A stretch of 64,000 nt of DNA from CAVPDE01 sp963702565 (GCA_963702565.1 CAVPDE010000015.1:1-64000), one strand, 5' to 3'; shown: positions 41,558-52,690, counted from the first letter of the stretch. Numbers and translations: made by a program. The notes: generated by a model not told the origin, from the letters alone.

Positions 41558-43538
41558 TCATCTCAGACCCGCAATATCTTGCAGGACGTAAATGAGTTCC
41601 TCAATGCCTATCCTGCCATCGCCATTGAGGTCTTTGACTTTGTCATTTGGCGGGGGTTGCATTCCCGCAAGGACTTGGAGGATGAGGATAGCATCTGGCA
41701 GTTCAAGATCACATGCATCTCCAGTGCCATCGCTGTCCAGGTCCGACTGATTTGGATTGTAATGCACTGGGCAATTGTCCACGCAGTCCAAGATGCCATC
41801 CTTGTCCGAGTCGGTGTCCGGCACACCGCATCCGCAGACGCCCGGGGCTAGCTTCAAAGGATCATTCGGGCACTGGTCGTTGCAGTTGGGGGTGCCGTCA
41901 TTGTCCGAGTCCGTATCCGGCATGCCGCATCCACAAACGCCGGGGGCCGTCTTCTTGGGTCTTTGGGCACTGGTCGTTGCAGTTGGGTGTGCCGTCATTG
42001 TCCGAGTCCGTATCCGGCACACCGCATCCGCAGACGCCCGGGGCTAGCTTCAAAGGATCATTCGGACACTGGTCGTTGCAGTTGGGGGTGCCGTCATTAT
42101 CCGAGTCCGTATCCGGCACACCGCATCCACAAAGGCCAGGGGCCGTCTTCTTGGGGTCGTTTGGGCACTGGTCGTTGCAGTTGGGGGTGCCATCGTTATC
42201 CGTATCCGTATCCGGCACACCGCACCCGCAGACACCGGGGGAGGTCTTGGCGCGATCGTTGGGGCACTGGTCGTTGCAGTTGGGGGTGCCGTCCTGGTCG
42301 GAGTCTGTGTCCGGGACACCGCACCCGCAGACACCGGGGGAGGTCTTGGCGCGATCGTTGGGGCACTGGTCATAGCAGTTGGGAGTGCCGTCCTGGTCGG
42401 AGTCTGTGTCCGGGACACCGCACCCGCAGATGCCGGGGGCTATCTTGAAAAAATCCTGAGGGCACAGATCGTTGCAGTTGGGAGTGCCGTCCTGGTCGGA
42501 GTCTGTGTCCGGGACACCGCACCCGCAGATGCCGGGGGCTATCTTGAAATGATCTCGAGGACAATCATCGCACGCATCTCCGAACTCATCCATGTCAGAG
42601 TCTTGTTGTTGTGGATTATTGACACTTGGGCAATTGTCACAGATATCCCCGACACCATCACCATCGATGTCGGCCTGATCAGGATTGTAAATGGTGGGGC
42701 AATTGTCTTGGCCAACAGGAACGCCGTCATCGTTAACGTCTTCACTCAAGTCAAAGACAGTTGCCTTCAGCACCAATGGCGAGGCGGCGCTGCCCAGCTT
42801 GTAGTTGTTATTACCCGGAAGCGTACCTACAATTACAATATTATTACCAAGAACATAGAAATTCACCAGTTCGCTTCCAAGGGTGAGCACGATCTTCAAT
42901 TCGTATCTCGCGTTCGTCAGGAGATTGACGTTAGCACTGATATCCCTGGCGCTTTCGCTAAGCGTCCCGGAGTAAACCATGCGGAAATCTTGAATAAACC
43001 CGTCCAAACTCTCCCATAGCTCCACGTTCCCTTCTACCGAATGCGTCGCTTTGAAAGATCCCGAGCCGAAGTCATTGAAATTGACTACTCCGCTCAGGTT
43101 GGCCATGATCTTATACGGGCGACTGGTCACCCGAAACCGTCTTGTAACAAAGGACACGACATCCTGAACAACATCGACACCATAAGCACTCGTCAATCCG
43201 GAAGGGACGATTTCCACAAAGGCTTGAACCTCCAGACCATTCGCAGGGCTGACTCCACCAACAGGTCCCTTGGCTGTGCCGTTCAGTGAAATCACGCCGG
43301 GCTGTGAGCCAAATTCTTCCACAAGGCTTGCCGATGCCGCGGCCCCATAAACGGACTCCTCGAAGTCGTCTGCGGGGATACCAAACTTAGGCTCGATGCT
43401 AGAATGGTAAAAACTCCCACGATGTTCAACCGAGTATTGGAAAAGGTCGTAGGCAGCATCCCATGTGATCGCGGCGCTGGAACCGGGAACAGTTACGGCG
43501 ACGAGAGCCAGCATTGAAATGAGCATCAGTCTTTTCAT
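41558..43538 (-). pseudogene. frameshifted secreted protein with CGCG calcium-type repeats and dockerin-like end
   Basis: Signal peptide (MKRLMLISMLALVAVTVPGS; ATG at 43538 with GAGGG upstream), then a beta-rich domain of about 265 residues (AAITWDAAYDLFQYSVEHRG onward) shared with the gene at 58630. TSP3-like repeats follow (DDGVPVGQDNCPTIYNPDQ), then eight units of GVCGCGVPDTDSDNDGTPNC (about 33 aa each). The C-terminus is dockerin-like: DAILILQVLAGM...DLNGDGRIGIEELIYVLQ. The frame changes within 41956-41965, where one repeat unit is two bases shorter than its sisters (TTGGGTCTTTGG against TTGGGGTCGTTTGG). The upstream frame would end 20 codons later at 41898. It may be a pseudogene, a repeat-length switch or a sequencing error. 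Confidence 0.75.
41815..42555 (-). repeat. in-gene tandem repeat array, about 99-102 bp unit, eight units
   Basis: Each unit encodes PG(V/I/L)CGCGVPDTDSD(N/Q/K)DG and then TPNCNDQCPND. Some units are almost identical in DNA, for example 42220-42320 and 42320-42420. Such arrays are prone to slippage and recombination, which fits the two-base deletion in one unit. Confidence 0.85.
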
Positions 43539-43992
43539 CGCATCCCTCACGCCCCACTATCGGGTCTCTTGAAGGCATCGCCTTAGAGAAGCAACCCCTC
43601 TATTCTCTTGAGGGTTTTGAGGTTCCTGTTCAACGGATTTGCTCAAACCTTTAACAGCATAAAGATATTCCGGGGAATGGATCAAAGGTTCTGTATGGAA
43701 AGAGCCTATATAGATACAACCTGAGGGAGGGAACATATGAGAAACCAAAAACAGTAAAAAGTCAAGCAGAATTCTTGACCTTTGGTGAATATTGTGTTGG
43801 CAGCCGCGGAGGAAGTGATGCCAGCATGGAGGCGCTCTGATGAGAAAGGGCGGTCACCCAAAGAGTTCCTTTGATTGACACAGCGCTGGTGAGCGTGTTA
43901 GCATTCTTGAAGAAATCTGCTGAATGGCGGGCCTGGGCTTTACACTCCTCCTAGGAGTGAGAGCGTATTGTCTCGACTGAGCAAGGTGGGAA
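43539..43992. other. divergent intergenic region between the repeat protein and the cohesin gene
   Basis: About 450 bases that must hold both divergent promoters; no strong hexamer pair or sigma-54 site was seen. A well-placed ribosome-binding site (GAGGGAGGGAACAT) at about 43722 introduces only a six-codon frame (MRNQKQ). Confidence 0.35.
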
Positions 43993-44472
43993 ATGAACAA
44001 ATCGAAGTTGCTGGGAAAGCACGTCATCCTCTGCATGCTGGCAGTGGCGATTTGGGCTAAGGATGCAAGTGCACTGGAAATAAAAGTTCCCCCCCTCACC
44101 GCAAAGTCCGGTCAATCCATTGAGATCCCCATCCTCGTCGACGAGGTGGACAAGCTTGCCGGTGTGAAGCTTGTGTTGACCTATGATCCGGAGATGTTGA
44201 CTTACAAAAAAGGAGCGAAGTCGAAAGAGATGGATTCGCTCATGCACATTGTGAATGACAAGAAACCGGGCATATTGATTCTGGTCATGGCAGGCGCAAA
44301 GGGGGTCAAGGGAAAAGACTTCCCGATCTTCACGCTGACCTTTGACGTGAAAAAAGGCTTGCAGCAAAACCAAACCACCAAGATCTCGATCACGGAATCG
44401 CAATTGATGGGTGATGATTTGAAGGAAATGAAATGTTCTATTGTGACTCATCCTGTTGCGGTCACGCCTTAG
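43993..44472 (+). CDS. secreted single-cohesin protein, 159 aa
   Basis: Signal peptide (about 1-28, VILCMLAVAIWAKDASA) followed by essentially one cohesin-type domain. It has GQSIEIPILVDEVDKLAGVK (strands 1-2), the LTYDPEMLTYKKG signature of cohesins and related bacterial adhesin folds, ILILVMAGAKGVKG, and the closing FTLTFDVKKG. No anchor is visible, so it would be a soluble extracellular module. GGTGGG precedes the ATG. Dockerin-like partners are encoded by the next two genes. Cohesin identity is from motif reading; carbohydrate-binding modules share this fold. Confidence 0.75.
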   Translation: MNKSKLLGKHVILCMLAVAIWAKDASALEIKVPPLTAKSGQSIEIPILVDEVDKLAGVKLVLTYDPEMLTYKKGAKSKEMDSLMHIVNDKKPGILILVMAGAKGVKGKDFPIFTLTFDVKKGLQQNQTTKISITESQLMGDDLKEMKCSIVTHPVAVTP

Positions 44473-44534
44473 AGCCGCTTCCAAGCCAACACGAGATTTT
44501 TCAGTGATGTTGCTCTCCCAAAAGCGTGTAATAT

Positions 44535-44588
44535 CTTTCCAATAAGTGGAATTGTTTTTCCCACTTGTGAGTAATTCACTTCACACCC
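44535..44588 (+). promoter_or_regulatory. enhancer-like dyads (site A) upstream of a sigma-54 promoter
   Basis: TTCCAATAAGTGGAA (44537-44551) is a TTCC-N7-GGAA dyad, followed by TTTTTCCCACTTGTGAG and TTCACTTCACACC. The dyad centre is about 138 bases before the GG of the -24 element at 44682, and similar dyads precede the other three sigma-54 promoters. Confidence 0.55.
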
Positions 44589-44678
44589 ATCTCCTCACGC
44601 TTTAAATTATTTCCCTGTTGATTTTTCTATTTGTCTGTAATATCAAGGAAACATTGTTAAGAACCTGTACCGGAGCAC

Positions 44679-44698
44679 TTTGGCATTATTCTTGCTGG
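44679..44698 (+). promoter_or_regulatory. sigma-54 (-24/-12) promoter A
   Basis: TTTGGCATTATTCTTGCTG: GG at 44682-44683 and GC at 44694-44695 with exactly ten bases between. It lies about 140 bases upstream of the dockerin-like gene at 44837. Confidence 0.65.
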
Positions 44699-44836
44699 TG
44701 TAGATTAAGGAATACGAGAGTGAAGAACCTCTTGAAACGGGAAAATTCACTCTGGTAGTCGTTTATTCTTAACCCGGGCTGCCCAACTTAGTGGTTTCAA
44801 AAGTCAACCCAAAACCCTTTCCCACACAAGGGGCCA

Positions 44837-45262
44837 ATGCGGACCGCTAAACAAATCCTCACTGCAATCGTCGCTCTGACACTCTTGTCTTCCGGCTTGC
44901 CCATGTTCAGCCCGGAGGATGCCAACCGGGACAAGAAAGTGGATCTTGAGGATGCTATCCTTAATATAAGGGACTTTGCGAAAACCGCGGATAGTCCTGA
45001 TGGCTTCATGCTCCAGGCAGAAAAAATCATCTCCACACTCAATGTTCTTGCAGGAGTGAAAAGCAATATAGGACCGGCCGAGGAAACGAAATCGAAAGCA
45101 TCTTCTGCCAGTTTCCATCTCTTCTACCTGCCTACCACGATCGATTCAGGCTTTTGTCCGGTCACCTGCTTTGTGAGTAAGGACCCTTCCTTTTTATATC
45201 AATCCATCTCCACGAAGCCCCAAACACCGCCTCCTGAAAAAGTCTTTTTTGTGGCGTCTTGA
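44837..45262 (+). CDS. small secreted dockerin-like (EF-hand) protein, 141 aa
   Basis: Signal peptide (about 1-25, AKQILTAIVALTLLSSGLPM) followed by DANRDKKVDLEDAILNIRDF, a dockerin-type calcium loop plus helix. A second helix lacks a calcium loop (LQAEKIISTLNVLAGVK). The remaining 65 residues show no recognisable domain. The EF-hand/LAG pattern resembles the dockerin-like ends of the genes at 41558 and 58630. It sits between the cohesin gene and the cohesin-dockerin gene and downstream of sigma-54 promoter A. Confidence 0.6.
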   Translation: MRTAKQILTAIVALTLLSSGLPMFSPEDANRDKKVDLEDAILNIRDFAKTADSPDGFMLQAEKIISTLNVLAGVKSNIGPAEETKSKASSASFHLFYLPTTIDSGFCPVTCFVSKDPSFLYQSISTKPQTPPPEKVFFVAS

Positions 45263-45328
45263 CCATGATGGCGGGCTCAAGACCCTTTTGTTCGGAGAAG
45301 TGCAAAACAAAAGATATGGAGGCGCAAG

Positions 45329-46843
45329 ATGAGGCACAAAGGCGCGATTTTCGTTTTTTTGATGGCCGTCGGGCTGGTGCTGACCTCGTTCTCGGCCGAC
45401 TCGGCCGCATACACTTTTTCACTTAAAGCAACGAGTGACATAAACGGCACTGTACCCAAGACAACATTCAACCTGAATGAGGTTTTCTATCTGTTCATTG
45501 AGCTTGACAACGCAAACGGCGTTGCCGGGGTCGCATTCACGCTCAATTACCCAAGCACAATTCTCACTGCACCTGTTACAACCGCGGAAGGTGTGTCCAG
45601 CGATATAACGTCGCCGTTTCCTTTCACCTTTGAGACGACAACTCAGACACACAGGGGCAATTCCACCTCAACGCCGGGGAAGATATACCTTGCCGGCGCA
45701 GCGATCGATACAAGCGATGGAGGATCCCTTTACATTTCAGGGCAGGTTTTTCTCTTCAGGATCAAGTTCACCGTCAAGGGCACCGCTACCCCAGGGAGCA
45801 CAATTCCGATTTCACTTCAGCAAACTGTATTGACTAACACGGGTGCAGGGTACAACAACGAGCCTGTGAAAGTGCTCGTCGGCGCTGTGGACAACACACA
45901 TGGCAATTGGCTTAACCTTGCAGCTGCTTTTCCGAACCTTTTGCCATCACCCCCTTCCCCTCTCGCTCAGAAAACCCTGTTCGTGAACGACAATGACTCC
46001 ATTGACAATCAGTGGGAGTTTGACAATTTTGGGGACCTCAGCACTGCAACCAATACCACGGATTACGACGGAGACGGCTATCTCGATAGATATGAGCAAC
46101 CGGCTGCATTCGGCGGCAACAATACAAATCCTAAGGTTGACGATCCCCCGTACATTTATCCGAAATACAACCCTGCAACAGACACTCGGGGACCTTACCA
46201 GGTAGTCGCGACTGACCCGGTGCGTGTGTTTGCACAAGCAAATGCCGGCTTTGACATGGACGTAAATTATTTCACTTCTAGCGGCGCGCAGAATCTTTCC
46301 GGCCTTACACTGCGGATCCACTATGATTCGAGCAAGCTGACCTGGAACAGCTTCAGCGATGTTCTGGCTACGGGGCTCGTGAGTCAGGACAGTTCGCCTC
46401 AAAACGATCAATCCAATCTTGATGGTGATGCGTCCACTGACAAGTATCTAACCGTGCTATGGTCCGGCGGTAACTGGCCCGGTGTCATCTGCACGCAAGC
46501 ATCGCCGGCAAGACTCTACACGGTTGGATTCACCGTAGTTAACGGGGTGCCGGATGGAACCACCAGCACCATCAGGTTCACCGCTGTACCCAATCCCATT
46601 CCAAGTTATACGTTCTGGAGTGTGCCTGTGCCCTTTGAAGCGAGGGCCTTTCAACGCGGGGATGTCACGTTAGATGGCAACATAACTCCTGCAGATGCCA
46701 CCGGTTGTTTTCAATTATACCTGACCAAGGAGTGGAGTGAGATGACGGAGTTAGAGAGATTTACAGCTGATTATAACAATTCAGGTTCGGTTACGCCTGC
46801 TGATGCGACAGCGATTTTCCAGCATTACCTGAACCAGCCGTAA
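45329..46843 (+). CDS. secreted protein with cohesin-like domains and a C-terminal dockerin, 504 aa
   Basis: A signal peptide (about 1-27) is followed by a cohesin-like domain (about 28-175; NEVFYLFIELDNANGVAGVA, FTLNYPSTILTAP). A linker follows with a calcium-type stretch (DNDSIDNQWEFDNFGDLS, YDGDGYLDRYE), then a second cohesin-like domain (about 290-440; LSGLTLRIHYDSSKLTWNSF). The C-terminal type I-like dockerin has two calcium loops in tandem: GDVTLDGNITPADATGCFQL and ADYNNSGSVTPADATAIFQH. GGAGG six bases before the ATG sets the start. A protein with both cohesin and dockerin can act as an adaptor scaffold (known for cellulosomes; inferred here). Confidence 0.75.
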   Translation: MRHKGAIFVFLMAVGLVLTSFSADSAAYTFSLKATSDINGTVPKTTFNLNEVFYLFIELDNANGVAGVAFTLNYPSTILTAPVTTAEGVSSDITSPFPFTFETTTQTHRGNSTSTPGKIYLAGAAIDTSDGGSLYISGQVFLFRIKFTVKGTATPGSTIPISLQQTVLTNTGAGYNNEPVKVLVGAVDNTHGNWLNLAAAFPNLLPSPPSPLAQKTLFVNDNDSIDNQWEFDNFGDLSTATNTTDYDGDGYLDRYEQPAAFGGNNTNPKVDDPPYIYPKYNPATDTRGPYQVVATDPVRVFAQANAGFDMDVNYFTSSGAQNLSGLTLRIHYDSSKLTWNSFSDVLATGLVSQDSSPQNDQSNLDGDASTDKYLTVLWSGGNWPGVICTQASPARLYTVGFTVVNGVPDGTTSTIRFTAVPNPIPSYTFWSVPVPFEARAFQRGDVTLDGNITPADATGCFQLYLTKEWSEMTELERFTADYNNSGSVTPADATAIFQHYLNQP

Positions 46844-46903
46844 ACGAAGATAATGCGGAACCAATATAAACGAACCAAATGCGCCACTCTAAGGAGGGAC
46901 AAA

Positions 46904-49900
46904 ATGCGAGTAGACAAGGGGATTGCATACATGACTAGGCTCGCGTTCGTTTAGTTCATTATGCTGATCGCTCTGCTTTCGAGCGCCAGCATAGCTGCGG
47001 CGGCGAACGTCAGCCCGTCCAATATTAGCGGGTCGCCTGGTGCGACCGTGGTTCAATCTATCAATATTGACCAAGCCGTGACAAACATGACCTCTTGGGG
47101 GCTGGATATCAATTTCGACACAACCGTTCTGGAATACAACTCTGTCGACAATACTGGAACACATGTCAGCCCCAATGGTGGTAAGTGGGACGGCAAGAAC
47201 ATTCGGTGCCCGCATTGGCGCTTACAGTACAGGAGAATCATCGACAGGATCCGCGGGCACCTTGATGAGCAGTGAGGTTAACGTCAAGAGCGACGCATAC
47301 AAGAATAGGCCTCAGCAATTCGAGACTCAGCTAAATTTCTTGGACTATATTGCGGGCTCTACAACTACTAATTCCACTTTCACGATCACCGGAGTCACTA
47401 TCAGCGTTAATCTGACCCCTGCATCAGTTATTAATGTGGTTGCTGGAAATGCTGTTACACTGACGGCTCGGGTTCTGGTCAATACGACGCAACTCGTGCT
47501 CACCAGCACTAATGACGTGACCTTTGCCACTTCCGGTGGAGGAACATTTGGGCCTAAGTCTCTCGTGGCTGGAGATGTGGTCGTCAGCTACACCACTCCA
47601 GTGCTTGTGCAGACTGCCACCATAACGGCGACGGAAACCGTCACAGGAGGCAATAGACAGGATACGTCTACGATAACATCCATCGCCGGGCCTCTTGCGA
47701 GTCTGACAGTGAGTCCGGATACGGCTACTCTGACAGCGGATCAGACGCGGCAGTTTACGGTCGTAGGCAAAGATACTAATGGCAATACGATATCGCCGCT
47801 GGGAACGGTGACGTGGGGTGTGACCGGCGGCATTGGCACCATCAACAGCTCGGGGCTTCTTAGCGCGAATACTGTGGGCACAGGAGCAGTGACCGCGACT
47901 ATTGGAGCGGTAACGGATTCCTCCGGGATCATCACGGTTACGGCTGGAGCGCTTGCGAGCCTGACAGTGAGTCCTGATACGGCGGCGTTGACAGCGGATC
48001 AGACGCAGCAGTTTACGGTCGTCGGGAAAGATGCTGATGGGAACACGATATCTCCACTAGGAACGGTGACATGGGGTGTAACAGGCGGCATTGGCACCAT
48101 CAGCGGCACGGGGCTTTTTAATGCTAGAACGCTAGGCACAGGGACTGTGACCGCGACGGTGGGAACCGTAACGGACGCCTCGGGGACCATAACCGTTACG
48201 GCTGGAGCGCTTGCGATATTGACGGTAAGCCCCAATACGGCCAACCTCATTGCGGGCCAGACCCAACAGTTCACTGTTTCAGGCACCGATGCCGACGGCA
48301 ATCGCATTACAAGTCTCGGCACTGTTGAATGGTCCGTAACCGGCGGTATTGGCTCCATCAATTCTAGTGGGCTTTTCACTGCGGGTACACCGGGAACGGG
48401 CACCGTTGTTGCCAGAGTAGGCTCGATCTCGGACGCCTCAGGGACGATTAATGTTGATGCAGGTCCACTGGCTACACTCACGGTCGCCCCTGATACGACA
48501 ACGGTTACTGCTGACCAGACTGTGCAATTTGCTGTTTCTGGGAAGGACGCGGGCGGCAACCCGGTTTCCAACCTTGGGACCATCACGTGGAGTTTGACTG
48601 GAAGTATCGGAACCATCAACGCCACTAGCGGGCTGTTCACGGCGAATACGGTGGGGACGGGAACGGTCAGGGCAACGAGCAGTTTGGGTGGAATAACAGA
48701 CACATCAGGAACGATCACCGTTACGGCCGGAGCGCTTGCAGGCCTGACGGTGAATCCTGATACGGCTACTTTGACAGCGGATCAGACGCAGCAGTTTACG
48801 GTTACTGGGAGAGATGCTGATGGGAACGCTGTCACGAACCTTGGGCCCATCACGTGGAGTGGCGGATCTGGTATTGGGACTATCAACAGCAGTACTGGGC
48901 TCTTCACTGCAAATACAGTGGGGACGGGAACGGTGACGGCGACAAGCAGTCTGGGTGGAATAACAGACGCATCAGGAACGATCACCGTTACGGCCGGAGC
49001 GCTTGCGAGCCTGACGGTAAGTCCTGATACGGCTACTTTGACAGCGGATCAGACCCAGGTGTTTACGGTGAGCGGGAAAGATGCTGATGGGAACACGGTA
49101 TCCCCACTGGGAACGGTCACGTGGGGTGTTACAGGGGGCATTGGCACGATCAACAGCTCGGGGCTTTTTAGCGCGAACAAAGTGGGCACAGGGACAGTGA
49201 CCGCGACTGTTGGAACGGTAACGGACGCCTCGGGGACCATAACCGTTACGGCTGGAGCGCTTGCAGGCCTGACGGTGAATCCTGATACGGCTACTTTGAC
49301 AGCGGATCAGACGCAGCAGTTTACGGTTACTGGGAGAGATGCTGATGGGAACGCTGTCACGAACCTTGGGCCCATCACGTGGAGTGGCGGATCTGGTATC
49401 GGGACTATCAACAGCAGTACTGGGCTCTTCACTGCAAATACAGTGGGGACGGGAACGGTGACGGCGACAAGCAGTCTGGGTGGAATAACAGACGCATCAG
49501 GAACGATCACCGTTACGCCGGGTGCAGCGAATAAGCTGGCTCTTAGAGCTTCAAGAACGACCCTGGCAAGCGACGGGAAAGGCTCTGCGATCCTGACAGC
49601 ATCCATCCTTGATCAGGACGGCAACCTGGTGACTTCGGACACCGGGAGATCGGTGAATTTCTCACTAACTGATGCGACCTACGTGGGTCTCAGCAGTTCA
49701 ACGGCCACAACCACGGGTGGTGAGGCAAAGGTGACGGCCACAACAAAGCCTGGTAAGGTCAATCCTCCCGGGACGGCAACAACCGGAGTTAATATTACAT
49801 CGACGGGGCTTACGCCGCCCACAGCCACTCCGGATCTGACCCTGACCATTGTTAATTTTTCCATCCAGGTGAATTCTCCGACTGCGCCGTTCGTGGATGG

Positions 49901-52355
49901 AGCAGGCGTGCACCTGGTGACAAGCGGTTCTACGCCAAAGACGGCGACGTTTGAGGGCGTTGGAAGCGTGAGTGGAGATTATCGCTGGGCACTTGCTGGT
50001 GTGGGAACTCCACCAAGTTCAACGGCTGATACCTTCAGCTACACAGCGCCTGCAAGTATCACGGGCACTTCGCAGACAGCGACCTTGACACTCACGAGCG
50101 CGAGCGACGGGGCGCTCACCGACACGATTACCATCACCGTGTACAAGCCCGTAGCCATTACCTGGCCCACAGCGGCAGCAGGCATTGCGATTGGTGACAA
50201 CACCAAGATCGTGACTGCCTCTGGAGGCAAGGGAACGTACAAGTTTGAAAGCTCGGATCCAACAAAAGCTACAATCAACGCCGATACGGGCGCCCTTGCG
50301 CCTGTTGCAGCCGGAGCCATTACGGTCAAGGTCCGCGATGCCACTTATGGCGCTTTCGGCACAACAAACGGCTTCCTGGCGGTTACGCCGAGCATCGAGA
50401 TCGTGGCGCCTATTGTTGTTTCGCCGGCAACACAAAAACTTTTAGCCAGCGAAACCAAGCAATTCGGGGCGACCGGCGGCAAGGGGGGCGGTACAGCGGC
50501 GAACTACACATGGTCAGTGAACAATGCCTTGGCAGGTTCCATTAATGCAAACGGCCTGTTCACGGCAGCCAACGTAGCCGCGGCGCAAACCGCAACGATC
50601 ACGGCGACAGACAAGACGTACACGAACATCAAAGGGACAGCGACGGTCAATGTTTATCCGACACTGACCATCCAGCTTCCCGCCGGCTATGACCCCAACA
50701 ATCCGGCGACATGGCCTCTGGTCCAGTCGGGAGGAAGTTACAGTTTACAGGTGGCTGGAGGCGAAGGCTCTTCCTACACCTGGAGCGTCACAGGCCCGTT
50801 GCCGATCACTGGCGGTACGGGCGATAAGTTCAAATTTGTGGCGCCGACAGTGGGAGCGTTTGCCGGGGTCTACACCGTGACAATCACTGATGGTCAGACT
50901 GGGAAAACCTCTAGCATAAAAATGAAAGTCCCAATGACGATCACACCGAGCACCTTGGCGATGGAGGGAGACTCTACGCTCTATTATGAGTTCCTGGTTG
51001 CCGGGGCTCCTGCAGGAAGCGGCTTTGCAGTGACATTGGTGACGACAGGCAAGGCCGCTATTCCTGATCCGGATGAGTACGGTACAGTTGATCCGGCTGC
51101 AGGGAATTTCGACGCGCAGTCCACGGCAAGCTTTGAGTTTAACCCGGCGGACATCACCGGCGCCTACAAGTCATTCCGCTTCAGCGTTGAAGCGGCGGCA
51201 GTTGATGGAGCGGAGAACAATGGGCTGGATGTCCTCTATAGCGGTATCATGCGTATCTTCCCTCTGGCTGAGTTCAGCGGCACAGTGGTAGATGAGCAGA
51301 ACAGGCTGCTTGTGGGTGTTGAGGTTAGAGCGCTTTTGGGGAGTGAAACTATCGCGGGACCGATCTTCACGAAGCCCGATGGAACGTTTAGCTTCAGTGT
51401 TGCGGATCCTGCGACTATCGGGCAGGAGTACGCCGTCATCTTCGCCGCGGACGGGTTTGTCGCCCAGGTGGTTACCACCGAAGGATGGGTGAATCCGGAA
51501 GTGATCAGGCTCGCTGCGGAGATCCAAGGCCTCACCATATCTGGGACGGTCCAGTCTGGGGGATTGCCAGTTGCCGGTGCGAGAGTGGAAAGCACTTTGG
51601 ATAATCAAGACCTTCTCTCTTTCACCGATGCGGGCGGTAATTACACCCTCAGTCTGCCGAGAGCGTTGGCACCAGGTGAAGTCCTGATCGCCAGAGCAAG
51701 CAAACTTGGGTATGTTGCTGCCGAGCAGAACATCGTGCAAACTCCAAATTTCGTCTTGACCCTTCAGTCCGGAGGTCAGGAGCAAGACGTCTGTGAAGCA
51801 GGCGGCACTTTTGAATGGGATGCTGCCATCGTGGAGATTCCGGCAGGCGCCCTTGACGACTGCTACACAATTGAAGTCACTGACAACATTGCGGTCGGCA
51901 CCGATAGCCTGTACACCGAGAAGTCCGTTGTCCTTGTACAGATCAGCATTTCGGGGGTCACCATGCCCCTGGCGGAACCCATCATCGTCACGATCCCCTA
52001 TGATATGAACGAAGTAGAGCCTGGGGACTTCGTGGCGGGAAGAGCTATCATCTACCATGCGCCAACCGAGGATGATCTCAGGAATGGCACCAACCTCAAG
52101 AAGGTGGCTACGGCGGATATCATTACGCAGGATCCCCTCAACGGGCTGGTGACTTTCCGGGTTTCAGATTTCTCGGTGTTTGGTGTGGGCGGGGCCCAGG
52201 CTGCGTCCGCGCCAATTGCATCAAGTGGCGGTGGAGGCGGAGGTGGTTGCTTTATCGACACGGTGATGGGCGCATCCGGCTGGGGATGGTTTGCGTCTCT
52301 CCTCTTGACGGGCTTTGCGGCAGGGGTGGCGGTCGTCACGCGAGTGGCGAAGTAG
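46904..52355 (+). pseudogene. giant surface protein: cohesin-Ig repeats-carboxypeptidase-like domains-C-terminal anchor, with TAG and frameshift
   Basis: An excellent AAGGAGG precedes the ATG at 46904. Codon 17 (46952) is TAG inside the signal peptide (MTRLAFV*FIMLIALLSSAS), and a +1 frame change occurs near 47198-47210 within the cohesin-like domain. From there a 1,700-codon frame continues to 52355. It holds seven Ig-like (BIG-type) repeats (47688-49520), further Ig-like domains, two carboxypeptidase-regulatory-like domains (FSGTVVDEQNRLLVGVEVRA; LTISGTVQSGGLPVAGARVE) and a ZU5-like segment (GTFEWDAAIVEIPAGAL). The tail is Gly-rich GGGGGGGCFIDT, then a membrane helix, then RVAK, a C-terminal sorting signal. 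ATG 46961 could restart past the TAG but not past the frameshift. Confidence 0.75.
47688..49520 (+). repeat. seven tandem Ig-like repeats (about 258-270 bp each)
   Basis: Each unit starts GALASLTVSPDTATLTADQT or similar and ends with DASGTITVTA. Units 5 (from about 48729) and 7 (from about 49257) are nearly identical in DNA over the whole unit, indicating recent duplication or gene conversion, whereas units 3 and 4 are more diverged. Confidence 0.85.
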
Positions 52356-52388
52356 TCGCCCTGTAACAAAAGAGTCCTGGGTTAGTGA

Positions 52389-52424
52389 GAAGGGGGCAAC
52401 ATTCTGTTGCCCCCTTTCTTTTTT
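52389..52424 (+). terminator. rho-independent terminator after the giant surface protein gene
   Basis: AAGGGGGCAAC-attct-GTTGCCCCCTT followed by TCTTTTTT: an 11-bp perfect stem and U-run 33 bases after the stop. Confidence 0.9.
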
Positions 52425-52565
52425 AAGGCTGATCCGGCTCAATCTCTCTTTCCTGGTTTGGTGCGTGCTCTGCCAACGGGACCAGAACCCTCAAAAGGCA
52501 AGAGAAAGTCTCGCGCATGCTAAGATCCCGAAGCATGATGTTGAGGTTTTTCCAACATGAGCAAA

Positions 52566-52619
52566 ACTTTTCCGAAAAGTGGAAAAACATTTCACAGAAA
52601 AAGTGAAAAGTTTTTCACC
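52566..52619 (+). promoter_or_regulatory. enhancer-like dyads (site B)
   Basis: TTCCGAAAAGTGGAA (52570-52584), TTCACAGAAAAAGTGAA (52591-52607) and TTTTTCACC in tandem. The first centre is about 117 bases before the -24 GG of sigma-54 promoter B. It is the clearest of the four enhancer-like clusters. Confidence 0.6.
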
Positions 52620-52690
52620 CCTCAGCGCGATTTGCTTTCGCTGAAAGAACGATCCATCGGATATTATTTGAAAATCTGAGTTGATAGGTT

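Noticed and set aside
41713..42375. Possible CRISPR or satellite array with about 100-bp period
   Set aside because: The repeats keep a coding frame on the minus strand, vary at synonymous sites and have no spacer structure; they encode CGCG calcium-type units.
46952..46954. TAG read as pyrrolysine
   Set aside because: It lies in the hydrophobic core of a signal peptide and the gene also has a frameshift, so decay or sequence error is more likely.
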